NCBI GenBank assembly: GCA_910586485.1
Contig: CAJUIA010000017.1
Location: 1 to 64,000, forward strand
Source: an uncultured Acetatifactor sp.
Lineage (GTDB): Bacteria; Bacillota; Clostridia; Lachnospirales; Lachnospiraceae
Direction: 5' to 3'
DNA: 64,000 nt
Shown: positions 17,211-24,805 of the stretch, in pieces
Position numbering within the stretch: position 1 is the stretch's first letter
How the letters are laid out: each line of letters opens with the position of its first letter
Notes under the pieces: model-generated
The model's database searches: none
What the model was told of the DNA's origin: nothing
The model's input: only the letters and a program-made list of their open reading frames with translations
Program-made: the position numbers and the translations under genes

Positions 17211-18386
17211 ATGAAGGTATGTAAAAATAGAAAAGGACGCATAAAGAGTATGGCGGCAGGGATGGGTACGGCCCTGTGCATACTCTTAACGGGCTGTGGC
17301 GAAGGCGGTGATATAGAAGTCAGCAGCCTGGACCCGCAGCCGATTACCCTGCCGGGAGAGGAAAGCTCTTCTACGGAGGGGCAGACTACCACGGAGGGAC
17401 AAGCTCCCGCAGCCGGGGCAGAGCCGGAAACTGCCGGGGAGATCAGGCTGCTCTGCAGCACGGGAATGCCCGAAGAGAAAGAAGCCCGGATAACCGAGGC
17501 AGTGACGGAGCTGTATCGAAACATGGAGGTAGAAGAATACTTGGGAGAATGTATTCACATCATAAACGGTGAGAGCTGGTATGAGACATTGGCAGCCGAT
17601 ATGATCGAGGGAGCCCGGTCTTACACGCTGCAGCAGGGGGATGAAGTCCTTTTCTCCGTACAGATCGGCTGCAATATAGGCGGCAAGTTTTATTCTAACG
17701 TATGGTATCTTAAGGAAGGCGAGACCATATTGCTGAAGCAGGAAGGAAGCGTAGTGCAGCTGATTCTGGCGGAGGTAAGGAATGGTGTCTATGACGGCAG
17801 CTATGAGAAATGTACCATAGACAGTGCCACCGGTGAAATACAAAGAGAGCAGGGCACCTATTCCGAGGGACACCTGACGGGGGAATATGCAGTCATGGTA
17901 AAGGCAGGAAACGGGGAAGGGGATGCTTTCGACCTGTGGAATATGCGGGAGAATTTTGCTTATGAAACCACGGTGACTCATTATGATGATCAGGGGAACA
18001 GGGTAGAGCCCACGGCCACGCCTGAGCCCACATCCACACCAAAGCCCACGTCCACACCAAAGCCTGCGGCCACACCAAAGCCCACGGCTACGCCCCAGCC
18101 CACTCCGGAACCCACGCCAGCCCCTCCGGCAGCTACGCCCGAACCCACGCCAGCCCCTCCGGCAGCTACGCCCGAACCTACGCCGGCCCCTCCGGCAGCC
18201 ACGCCGGCCCCTACGCCTGCGCCCACGCCCGTGCCTACTCCGGAACCGACGCCTGTGCCTACGCCTGCACCCACACCCGTGCCTACCCCGGAACCCACGC
18301 CTGCGCCTACGCCCACGCCCACACCTGCGCCGGATCAGCCCGGATCGGGAGACGTGGATATTGAGTGGTCGGAGGATATTATGTAG
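17211..18386 (+). CDS. Lipoprotein with C-terminal Thr-Pro repeat stalk
   Basis: A 391-residue lipoprotein. The signal ends with lipobox LLTGC, so Cys29 should be lipid-modified and the protein anchored outside the membrane. The middle (about residues 70-260) holds a beta-rich domain with repeated YDGSY and TIDSATGEI turns, resembling MORN-like or anti-parallel sheet proteins, but no named family is clear. Residues about 265-380 are Pro/Thr/Ala repeats of TP-x-P type, including three PTPAPPAATPE units, ending in an acidic DVDIEWSEDIM tail. Such stalks usually span the wall and may be O-glycosylated. The gene follows the wall hydrolase by 25 bases with GGAGGAACAGC before the ATG and may form a unit with it. 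Confidence 0.8.
   Translation: MKVCKNRKGRIKSMAAGMGTALCILLTGCGEGGDIEVSSLDPQPITLPGEESSSTEGQTTTEGQAPAAGAEPETAGEIRLLCSTGMPEEKEARITEAVTELYRNMEVEEYLGECIHIINGESWYETLAADMIEGARSYTLQQGDEVLFSVQIGCNIGGKFYSNVWYLKEGETILLKQEGSVVQLILAEVRNGVYDGSYEKCTIDSATGEIQREQGTYSEGHLTGEYAVMVKAGNGEGDAFDLWNMRENFAYETTVTHYDDQGNRVEPTATPEPTSTPKPTSTPKPAATPKPTATPQPTPEPTPAPPAATPEPTPAPPAATPEPTPAPPAATPAPTPAPTPVPTPEPTPVPTPAPTPVPTPEPTPAPTPTPTPAPDQPGSGDVDIEWSEDIM
18000..18336 (+). repeat. Thr-Pro coding repeats, including 33-bp units
   Basis: In-frame repeats encode TP-x-P steps. A 33-bp unit starting CCCACGCCAGCCCCTCCGGC occurs three times between about 18112 and 18205, the third diverged. The flanks are made of 12-bp ACGCC-rich steps. 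Such arrays change copy number readily. Confidence 0.8.
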
Positions 18387-18444
18387 CAGGCAGTACTTCC
18401 ACGCAGATCAGCCGGCGCAGTTTATCTGTGGTAATCTGTTCAGG

Positions 18445-18473
18445 TTGACTTTCATGGCCTCATGGAGTATGAT
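18445..18473 (+). promoter_or_regulatory. Promoter for the CapD/PglF-type gene
   Basis: TTGACT (18445-18450) and TATGAT (18468-18473) are 17 bases apart, about 90 bases before the GTG start. This suggests the dehydratase gene is transcribed separately from the lipoprotein gene. Confidence 0.6.
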
Positions 18474-18562
18474 AGTCATGCTGTAACAGGAAGATTTCGT
18501 AACGGGTGATATGAAACGGCTGTAATGCCGAAAATTGCATCGGAAAATAGGAGAGTAATCTC

Positions 18563-20434
18563 GTGAGTGACAAAAAAAACAGTTTTTTAAAGATACCCTT
18601 TAACAGAATAGTGGCTTTGGCCGTAATGGATGTGGTCAGCATACTTGTGGCGAGCTTTGCGGCGCTGTTAATCCGCTTTGAATTCAGCTTTGATGCCATA
18701 GATCGTATTTACCTCGAAAGATACGAACGAATTTTATTTCCCTGCATTCTGCTGACGCTGCTGTTTTATTTTATCTGGCGGCTGTACAAGAGCGTATGGC
18801 GTTATGCCAGCGCCAACGAGCTGATTAATATTTTTGCTGCGGTTTCCTGCTCCATAGTGGCATGGTACCTTTACTGTACCTTTACGCAGAATAATATGCC
18901 AAGGAGCTTTTATGTGCTTTCCTGGTTTCTGTTGATTGGCATGACCGGCTGCGTGCGCTTTGGCTATCGCATTCTGCGGGTTTTTCAGAATAAGCGCCGC
19001 AGTATCACGGAGAAAAAAACCGGCATTAATGTGATGGTGATCGGTGCGGGAGCAGCCGGAAACATGATATTGAAGGAAATTGAGAACAGTCAATATCTGA
19101 ACATGTATGTAAAGTGTGTTATTGACGATAATTCCGGCTGTCACGGAAAGTTTATGCGCGGCGTTCCTGTGGTGGGCGGAAGAGACAAGATTCTGGATGC
19201 CGTACAGCATTACAGCATTGATGAGATTATCTTTGCCATTCCTTCGGCAACGGCACAGATGAAAAAAGAAATACTGGACATCTGCAAGGAATCGGGCTGT
19301 AAGCTGAGAAGTCTGCCGGGTATGTATCAGCTGGTGAACGGGGAGGTTTCCGTCTCCAAGCTGAAAGAGGTGGAGGTGGAGGATCTGCTGGGCAGAGAGC
19401 CCATACAAATCAACATAGAAGAGGTCCTTGGCCTTTTAAGCGGCAAGGTGGTGCTGGTCACGGGGGGCGGCGGCTCCATCGGAAGCGAGCTTTGCAGGCA
19501 GATTGCGTCCCACAGTCCCAGGCAGCTTATTATTGTGGATATTTATGAAAACAATGCCTATGAGATCCAGCAGGAGCTGCTGCGCAGTTATCCTAACCTG
19601 AATCTGATTGTTTTGATTGCCTCTGTCCGCAATACAAACCGTATAAACAATATTTTCAGTACTTACCGCCCGGATATAGTTTATCATGCGGCGGCTCATA
19701 AGCATGTGCCCCTGATGGAGGTCAGCCCCAATGAGGCCGTCAAAAATAATGTTATGGGCACATATAAGACTGCGCGGGCAGCAATCCGGTACGGCACGAA
19801 AAAGTTTGTCATGATTTCTACGGATAAGGCTGTGAATCCCACGAATGTTATGGGGGCCACAAAGCGCATTTGCGAGATGGTGGTGCAGATGATGAACCGG
19901 AAGTCCGATACGAAATTTGTGGCGGTCCGGTTTGGAAACGTGCTGGGCAGCAACGGGAGCGTGATCCCCTTGTTTAAAAAGCAGATTGCGGAGGGAGGTC
20001 CTGTCACCGTGACCCACCCGGATATAATCCGCTACTTTATGACCATTCCGGAGGCAGTTTCGCTGGTGCTGCAGGCAGGTGCTTATGCAGGCGGCGGTGA
20101 AATTTTTGTGCTGGATATGGGAGAGCCGGTGAAGATCGTGGATCTGGCGACCAATTTGATTAAGCTTTCCGGCTACAAGCCCGGAGAGGATATAGAGATC
20201 CGGTTTACCGGTCTCCGTCCCGGAGAAAAGATGTATGAGGAGCTGCTGATGAGCGAGGAGGGCCTGCGGAAAACGGCCAACAGCATGATCTTTATTGGAA
20301 ATCCTATCGAGTTTGACGAGGAAAAATTTGAGGACCAGCTGGATAAGCTGATTTCAGCGGCAGAATCGGAGGATGAGGACATTCGAAAGCGAATTCAGGA
20401 AATCGTGCCCACCTATCAGCCGGAGTCTGTTTAA
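18563..20434 (+). CDS. Membrane-bound nucleotide-sugar 4,6-dehydratase (CapD/PglF/WbpM type)
   Basis: A 623-residue enzyme with four N-terminal hydrophobic helices (about 10-120) and two Rossmann domains. The first (about 145-270) has VMVIGAGAAGNMIL; the second, catalytic SDR domain opens with VLVTGGGGSIGSELCRQIAS. Further family markers are YHAAAHKHVPLME, FVMISTDKAVNPTNVMGATK and VRFGNVLGSNGSVIPLFKKQ. In this long type the usual catalytic Tyr is replaced by Met (STDKAVNPTNVMGATK), as in known WbpM-like enzymes. It should convert UDP-GlcNAc to UDP-4-keto-6-deoxy-GlcNAc, precursor of bacillosamine, FucNAc or QuiNAc. It could feed the aminotransferase at 27801, although pseudaminic acid normally needs a short PseB-type enzyme. 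The start is GTG 18563 behind TAGGAGAG. Confidence 0.92.
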   Translation: MSDKKNSFLKIPFNRIVALAVMDVVSILVASFAALLIRFEFSFDAIDRIYLERYERILFPCILLTLLFYFIWRLYKSVWRYASANELINIFAAVSCSIVAWYLYCTFTQNNMPRSFYVLSWFLLIGMTGCVRFGYRILRVFQNKRRSITEKKTGINVMVIGAGAAGNMILKEIENSQYLNMYVKCVIDDNSGCHGKFMRGVPVVGGRDKILDAVQHYSIDEIIFAIPSATAQMKKEILDICKESGCKLRSLPGMYQLVNGEVSVSKLKEVEVEDLLGREPIQINIEEVLGLLSGKVVLVTGGGGSIGSELCRQIASHSPRQLIIVDIYENNAYEIQQELLRSYPNLNLIVLIASVRNTNRINNIFSTYRPDIVYHAAAHKHVPLMEVSPNEAVKNNVMGTYKTARAAIRYGTKKFVMISTDKAVNPTNVMGATKRICEMVVQMMNRKSDTKFVAVRFGNVLGSNGSVIPLFKKQIAEGGPVTVTHPDIIRYFMTIPEAVSLVLQAGAYAGGGEIFVLDMGEPVKIVDLATNLIKLSGYKPGEDIEIRFTGLRPGEKMYEELLMSEEGLRKTANSMIFIGNPIEFDEEKFEDQLDKLISAAESEDEDIRKRIQEIVPTYQPESV

Positions 20435-20507
20435 TGTATGATGAAGTCATAATTGTTTAGCATAAATAGAAATTTGACATAAAAATACGAAAATTTTCAA
20501 CGAAGGG

Positions 20508-20537
20508 TTGACAGAGGGGAGCCGAAATCAATATAAT
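20508..20537 (+). promoter_or_regulatory. Strong promoter of the orphan BlaI gene
   Basis: TTGACA (20508-20513) and TATAAT (20532-20537) are perfect boxes 18 bases apart, 28 bases from the TTG start. A regulator of this kind may bind here itself, but I see no clear BlaI operator palindrome. Confidence 0.75.
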
Positions 20538-20565
20538 ATAAAAAAATGATCAGGAGTGGAAAAAA

Positions 20566-20877
20566 TTGTTAAGCCAAAGAGAAATTGATATGCTCAATAT
20601 TTTATGGCAGGCCAAGAAGCCGATGACCTGCAGTGATATTGTGGCAGAGAAGAAGGAATTAACCCAAAACACAGGAACGGCAGTAATAAGAAGGCTTCTG
20701 GCGGAGGGGCTGATTGAAATTCACGGAACCGCCTATTGCGGCAGGGTGCTGGGCAGGACCTATGTCCCTACTCAGAAATCCAAGGAGGTCATTCTGCAGG
20801 ATTTCGTGGAGCAGTACAGGGGATTTAAGGATGTGATCTCTGTCAGTGAGTTGGTAGAAAAATTAGAAAATCTTTAA
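20566..20877 (+). CDS. BlaI/MecI-family repressor, orphan
   Basis: A 103-residue winged-helix regulator. MLNILWQAKKPMTCSDIV and TAVIRRLLAEGLIEIHG match the DNA-binding half of BlaI/MecI. The Tyr-rich second half (RTYVPTQKSKEVILQDFVEQ) matches the dimerisation helix. It is about 20-30 residues shorter than typical BlaI (120-130). It starts at TTG 20566 with AGGAG at 20552-20556. No M56 sensor gene follows directly; the sensor at 24806 sits beside its own BlaI. It may respond to that sensor or may regulate the following ATPase-nuclease pair (inference). A clear terminator follows the stop. Confidence 0.87.
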   Translation: MLSQREIDMLNILWQAKKPMTCSDIVAEKKELTQNTGTAVIRRLLAEGLIEIHGTAYCGRVLGRTYVPTQKSKEVILQDFVEQYRGFKDVISVSELVEKLENL

Positions 20878-20882
20878 AGTGC

Positions 20883-20917
20883 AAAGCATCCGCTTATAAG
20901 GGGTGCTTTTCTTTTTT
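20883..20917 (+). terminator. Rho-independent terminator after orphan blaI
   Basis: AAAGCATCC (20883-20891) pairs with GGGTGCTTT (20901-20909), with one G-T pair, followed by a T-rich tail. Confidence 0.8.
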
Positions 20918-20938
20918 CTGTATTTTCGCACGCGATAG

Positions 20939-21060
20939 TGGTATAATGATTCTGCTGACGCAGAATTCAAGCCAGCTAAAGCTGTCTTGCCGGCACTTTG
21001 TGCCGCATTATACTCAGCCATGGCTTGAAAAGTAAATGCCTCTTCGAGGCGCTTCCTTTT
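20939..21060. repeat. Cluster of short hairpins
   Basis: Successive perfect stem-loops: TTCTGC/GCAGAA (20950-20965), CAGC/GCTG (20973-20984), CGGCAC/GTGCCG (20991-21005), palindrome AGCCATGGCT (about 21016-21025) and GCCTC/GAGGC (about 21038-21050). A longer-range AAGCCA/TGGCTT pair encloses the second to fourth. A GTATAAT box lies at 20941. No gene is seen. It looks like palindromic non-coding repeats next to the dispersed element at 21066, or a structured leader. Confidence 0.5.
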
Positions 21061-21065
21061 CTGCG

Positions 21066-21148
21066 CATAGGGTATAATAACCTTATTCGAGGCAGGATGC
21101 GGCCGAATGGCCATACATACCGTAAATGCGGAGCATTTATGGTATTAT
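21066..21148 (+). repeat. Dispersed palindromic element, copy A
   Basis: About 83 bases closely resembling (roughly 85-90 percent by eye) the reverse complement of 46982-47064. It contains GGCCGAATGGCC and a TACCGTAAATGC/GCATTTATGGTA stem-loop, and a GGTATAAT-like box at each end. It has no coding capacity of its own and lies immediately upstream of, and partly read into by, the frame of the ATPase gene. Confidence 0.75.
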
Positions 21149-21181
21149 GAATTCAGGAATCTAAAGTATACGTGCCGTGAC

Positions 21182-22474
21182 ATGGAGGGTAGTGTGAGGT
21201 TAAAAATTCAGAATTTGGCTAAAATTGAATATGCTGATATTAAAATGAACGGCATCACGGTAATCGCAGGGAAAAATAATACAGGGAAAAGTACGATCGG
21301 GAAGGTGGTGTTTGCTCTTTTCAATTCCTTATCGGATATTGAAGGCAGACTGCTGCGTCAAAAGGAGAATCTGGTTTATAAGCAGCTTAGATATGTGGCG
21401 GAAGAGAACGCCGGGGAAGATGTGGAGGCAGGATTTTATACCATTCCTTCGCCGTCTGTTTTAAGGAGTTATGCACGGGAGCTGTGTGAACATGAGGATG
21501 AGCAGGAGCAGAAGGAGATTATCCGCCGCTTGTTAAAAAGAATTTCAGATTTGAATCCGCAGGCTTTGGATGATACCGTGTTAAGGATATATGGCGATGT
21601 ATCGGAAATCATGCGCATTCCTGCGGAAAAATTGATGAAAACGGTAGTTTCCGCGTATTTCAGCCGCATTTTTCATGAAAATATATGTAATGTACATAAG
21701 AAAGAGGCATGCGCAGAAATCAAAGCTCTTATTAAGGGAAAAGTTACGGCATTGGCATTTTCGGGGACGGCATGTAAAGAGATCAGACAGGAGATTAAGA
21801 TTTTAAACAGGGCGTTTTATCTGGATAATCCCTTTGTTTTAAACAGACTGAATTCTGGACAGCCCTGTGATGAAATGGAAAAGGTTTTACTGCACAGCCT
21901 GCGCCAGGAAGCGGACGCAGTGGAAAGGGCTGTCCAGTATAATATTACAAGCAGCAGACTTGAAAATGTTCTGAAATATCTGAATTCCGTAGCTGGTGGA
22001 AGGGTATATGCGGACGAGTCGAGAGAATACCTGTTTCAGGAGCAGGGGACGGACCAGCCGTTAAGTATAAGCAATCTCTCCGCAGGCTTAAAGTCCTTTG
22101 TAATCATAAAAATGCTCTTGGAAAATCATTCGCTCAGAGAACGGGATGTACTGATTTTAGATGAACCGGAGATACACTTGCACCCGGAATGGCAGATGAA
22201 GTATGCGGAAATCATTGTGCTGCTTCAAAAGGAATTTGATCTGACCATTATTTTAACGACCCATTCTTCCCATTTTTTGGAGGCGCTTCGGCTGTATGCC
22301 CATAAATATGGAATAAAGGAAAAATGTAATTATTATATGACCACGCAGAGCAGCTGCGGCTGTGTACTGGAGGATATGACAGAGGATGTAACACAGATTT
22401 ACGCACAGTTGATAGACCCCAGTATTATTTTAAATCAAATGAGATATGAGACGGAAGAGGCAGAGGATGACTAA
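21182..22474 (+). CDS. AAA/ABC-type ATPase (OLD/AAA_15-21-like), candidate defence component
   Basis: A 430-residue cytoplasmic ATPase. Near the N-terminus are ITVIAGKNNTGKSTIGKVVF, with Walker A at about residues 30-38. The C-terminal part has an ABC-like signature SNLSAGLKSFV (about 300), Walker B VLILDEPEIHLHP (about 323-335) and the switch TTHSSHFLEAL. Between them lies a helical insert of about 250 residues, as in OLD-type and AAA_21-type proteins of anti-phage systems. No TOPRIM domain follows the ATPase. The open frame starts at 21107, but those residues come from the dispersed repeat. ATG 21182 (or GTG 21194, with GGAGGG before it) is a better start. It overlaps the nuclease-like gene by eight bases, so the two are coupled. 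Function in defence is inference from architecture and pairing. Confidence 0.78.
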   Translation: MEGSVRLKIQNLAKIEYADIKMNGITVIAGKNNTGKSTIGKVVFALFNSLSDIEGRLLRQKENLVYKQLRYVAEENAGEDVEAGFYTIPSPSVLRSYARELCEHEDEQEQKEIIRRLLKRISDLNPQALDDTVLRIYGDVSEIMRIPAEKLMKTVVSAYFSRIFHENICNVHKKEACAEIKALIKGKVTALAFSGTACKEIRQEIKILNRAFYLDNPFVLNRLNSGQPCDEMEKVLLHSLRQEADAVERAVQYNITSSRLENVLKYLNSVAGGRVYADESREYLFQEQGTDQPLSISNLSAGLKSFVIIKMLLENHSLRERDVLILDEPEIHLHPEWQMKYAEIIVLLQKEFDLTIILTTHSSHFLEALRLYAHKYGIKEKCNYYMTTQSSCGCVLEDMTEDVTQIYAQLIDPSIILNQMRYETEEAEDD

Positions 22475-23096
22475 GCTGGAAAAATTTACGAGCATGATGG
22501 AAGCTTATCTTGGCAGAAACGGATTTGATACAGAACTTGCTTCGGATATTTCCACTACATCCAGAAACACAGGGACCGGCGTTTCTCTTTGCAGCAGTTC
22601 CATGCGGGTAATTGATATGGACAGATTCGCCAGGCAGGGATACCGCAAAATTATTCTGCCTGTTTCCGAAACGGAGGATGATTCAATTAATACCGCAGAC
22701 GCTTTTATAATTAACAGAAATAACGAATGGTATTTTGTTGAATTTAAGGATGCAAAACTGGGAAACAGTAAGCAGAGCATATTAAAAAAAGCCTACTCCA
22801 ATTTGTATGCGGTATTGGATGTGCTTTATGAAATGAAAAAGGAGAAAGAGGCTTATCCTGATTTTCCTTATGAGGATCCTATTCATTTTATTCAGGAGCA
22901 TGTGACTTACATATTGGTTTTCAGCGGCGCAAAAAATCCGCTGGACGCAGAGCAGATGTTGAATTATATTAAGATTCGTAAGAAATACCTTCCGATATTT
23001 ATGAAACGGCTGCAGGGATATATTTACAAGGAGGCCTATGCCGTTACGGAGGATGAATTTGAAAAAAATTTTCTTACCCATTTTTATTATGCTTAG
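22467..23096 (+). CDS. PD-(D/E)XK nuclease-like protein paired with the ATPase
   Basis: A 209-residue protein of no named family that I recognise. Residues 76-94 read as a nuclease core: Asp78 in TADAFIINRNNEWYF, then VEFKDAK with Glu92 and Lys94, giving D-x13-E-x-K, followed by a helix with Lys/Gln (NSKQSILKKAYSN). This fits the PD-(D/E)XK fold. The remaining half is helical, ending in YIYKEAYAVTEDEFEKNF. The start ATG 22467 lies inside the end of the ATPase gene behind AGAGGCAGAGG. Close coupling suggests the ATPase controls or loads the nuclease, as in two-gene anti-phage modules. It could also be an inactive DNA-binding version. Confidence 0.7.
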   Translation: MTKLEKFTSMMEAYLGRNGFDTELASDISTTSRNTGTGVSLCSSSMRVIDMDRFARQGYRKIILPVSETEDDSINTADAFIINRNNEWYFVEFKDAKLGNSKQSILKKAYSNLYAVLDVLYEMKKEKEAYPDFPYEDPIHFIQEHVTYILVFSGAKNPLDAEQMLNYIKIRKKYLPIFMKRLQGYIYKEAYAVTEDEFEKNFLTHFYYA

Positions 23097-23126
23097 TGTG
23101 AAAATAGCAGAAACAGGAGGAAGCAG

Positions 23127-24305
23127 ATGAAAACAGATTATTCGGAGGTACATTTTAAGGGGAATGGCAGATTAAAGCTGCTGATTATTGTGGGAACACG
23201 TCCGGAAATCATCAGATTAAGCCAGATTATCAACAAGGCCCGGCAGTATTTTGACTGCATTTTGGCGCATACGGGGCAGAATTATGATTATACCCTGAAC
23301 GGAATCTTTTTCCGGGATCTGAAGCTGGAGGATCCGGAGGTATACATGGACGCGGTAGGAGAAGATCTGGGTGAAACAGTGGGAAATATTATCAATGCTT
23401 CTTATAAGCTGATGAGGCAGATTAAGCCGGACGCCCTGCTGATTCTCGGAGATACAAATTCCTGCCTGTCGGCCATTGCGGCCAAGCGTCTTCATATTCC
23501 CATTTTTCACATGGAGGCCGGAAACCGCTGTAAGGACGAATGCCTGCCGGAAGAGACCAACAGGAGAATTGTTGATATTATTTCAGATGTAAACCTGGCG
23601 TACAGCGAGCATGCCAGACGTTATCTTGCGGAATGCGGTCTTCCCAGAGAACGAACCTATGTGACGGGCAGTCCCATGGCGGAGGTGCTGCACCGGAATC
23701 TGGCAGACATTGAAGGCTCCGATATTTTGCAAAGGCTGAAGCTGGAGCCGGGAAAATATATTTTACTGTCGGCGCACAGGGAAGAAAATATTGACACGGA
23801 TCAAAATTTTAATTCCCTGTTTACTGCCATTAACAGGCTGGCGGAAAAGTATGACATGCCTATATTATATTCCTGCCATCCCCGCAGCAGGAACAAGCTG
23901 GAAAATTCCGGTTTTCAGATGGATCCGCATGTGATCCGTCATGATCCCCTGGGATTTCATGACTATAACCACCTGCAGATGAATGCGTTTGCAGTGGTTT
24001 CGGACTCCGGCACTCTGCCGGAGGAAAGTGCCTTTTTTGCTTCCGTTGGGCATCCCTTTCCCGCGGTGTGCATCAGGACCAGTACCGAGCGCCCGGAGGC
24101 ATTGGACAAGGCCTGCTTTGTGCTGGCAGGTATCGACGAGCATTCGCTGCTGCAGGCGGTGGAGGTGGCCGTGGAGCTGAACCGTTCGGGAAATCACGGT
24201 ACGCCCGTTCCGGATTATGCGGAGGAAAATGTCAGCACAAAGATCATTAAGATAATACAAAGTTACACGGCAGTTGTGGACAAGATGGTCTGGAGAAAGA
24301 AATAA
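23127..24305 (+). CDS. UDP-N-acetylglucosamine 2-epimerase family (WbjD/FnlC-like)
   Basis: A 392-residue non-hydrolysing nucleotide-sugar 2-epimerase. Family motifs are LLIIVGTRPEIIRLSQII, LAHTGQNYDYTLNG, LILGDTNSCLSAI, FHMEAGNRCKDECLPEETNR, LLSAHREENID and VVSDSGTLPEE. The MEAGNRC form and the loop after it look more like the WbjD/FnlC/CapG subgroup, which acts on 6-deoxy sugars toward L-FucNAc, than classical WecB (EAGLRT). The matching FnlA and FnlB steps were not found in the window, so ManNAc formation from UDP-GlcNAc is also possible. The gene follows the nuclease by 30 bases with AGGAGG before the ATG. It is metabolic and probably not part of the ATPase-nuclease function. Confidence 0.88.
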   Translation: MKTDYSEVHFKGNGRLKLLIIVGTRPEIIRLSQIINKARQYFDCILAHTGQNYDYTLNGIFFRDLKLEDPEVYMDAVGEDLGETVGNIINASYKLMRQIKPDALLILGDTNSCLSAIAAKRLHIPIFHMEAGNRCKDECLPEETNRRIVDIISDVNLAYSEHARRYLAECGLPRERTYVTGSPMAEVLHRNLADIEGSDILQRLKLEPGKYILLSAHREENIDTDQNFNSLFTAINRLAEKYDMPILYSCHPRSRNKLENSGFQMDPHVIRHDPLGFHDYNHLQMNAFAVVSDSGTLPEESAFFASVGHPFPAVCIRTSTERPEALDKACFVLAGIDEHSLLQAVEVAVELNRSGNHGTPVPDYAEENVSTKIIKIIQSYTAVVDKMVWRKK

Positions 24306-24337
24306 AGCGTTTGTTTACAGGATTATCGCCATTTTTC

Positions 24338-24365
24338 TTGACTTATTTGCCATTAATGATATAAT
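24338..24365 (+). promoter_or_regulatory. Promoter of the BlaI-M56 operon
   Basis: TTGACT (24338-24343) and TATAAT (24360-24365) are 16 bases apart, followed by an A/T-rich dyad (ATATTATA) just before AGGAGG. This is where a BlaI dimer would be expected to bind, though no consensus operator is obvious. Confidence 0.65.
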
Positions 24366-24393
24366 GTTGCTTATATTATAAGGAGGTATGCTA

Positions 24394-24792
24394 ATGGCAC
24401 AGTTAAATCCCAGAGAGTTAGACGTTTTAAATATTCTGTGGAAGTCGGATCAGGCGATGACTTCTACCGATATTGTGAATGAAATGAGGGGGCTGACCCA
24501 GAGTACGGTAATTGCCGTTCTCAGAAAGCTTCTGAAGGAAGGGCTTGTAGAGGTTGACGGCGTTACTCACAGCGGAAAGGTATTGAGCAGGACTTATCGC
24601 CCTACGGACGCTTCCAGAAACATCATCATGGACAATTTTGCCTCTGATTACGCCAATTTCAAGGATGTGATTGCGCAGTCCGATATTTGTGCGGCAATTC
24701 TGCATGTTGAAGATCGTCCTGACCGGCTGAAGGCTGAAATCAAGAAGCTTAAGACAGTTATTTCGGATTGGGAGAAGAAATTAAAATCATAA
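24394..24792 (+). CDS. blaI: BlaI/MecI-family repressor
   Basis: A 132-residue winged-helix repressor. LNPRELDVLNILWKSDQAMT, TQSTVIAVLRKLLKEGLVEV and KVLSRTYRPT match BlaI/MecI/CopY, and it resembles the orphan copy at 20566 across its DNA-binding half. ATG 24394 is preferred to ATG 24388 because AGGAGG (24381-24386) is only one base from 24388. The stop is 13 bases before the M56 sensor gene, the standard two-gene arrangement in which the sensor protease triggers repressor loss. Target genes are not evident; no beta-lactamase gene is in the window. Confidence 0.9.
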   Translation: MAQLNPRELDVLNILWKSDQAMTSTDIVNEMRGLTQSTVIAVLRKLLKEGLVEVDGVTHSGKVLSRTYRPTDASRNIIMDNFASDYANFKDVIAQSDICAAILHVEDRPDRLKAEIKKLKTVISDWEKKLKS

Positions 24793-24805
24793 GAGGAAAA
24801 GTACT

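Noticed and set aside
17990..18322. Minus-strand Gly/Val-rich 110-residue frame
   Set aside because: It is the antisense of the Thr-Pro repeats in the lipoprotein gene.
18000..18336. CRISPR-like array
   Set aside because: Repeats are contiguous and in frame, with no unique spacers; they encode a Pro/Thr stalk.
21107..21181. N-terminal extension of the ATPase starting MAIHTVNAEHLW
   Set aside because: These codons lie in or next to the dispersed repeat, and a nearly identical peptide arises in copy B on the opposite strand; not part of the protein family.
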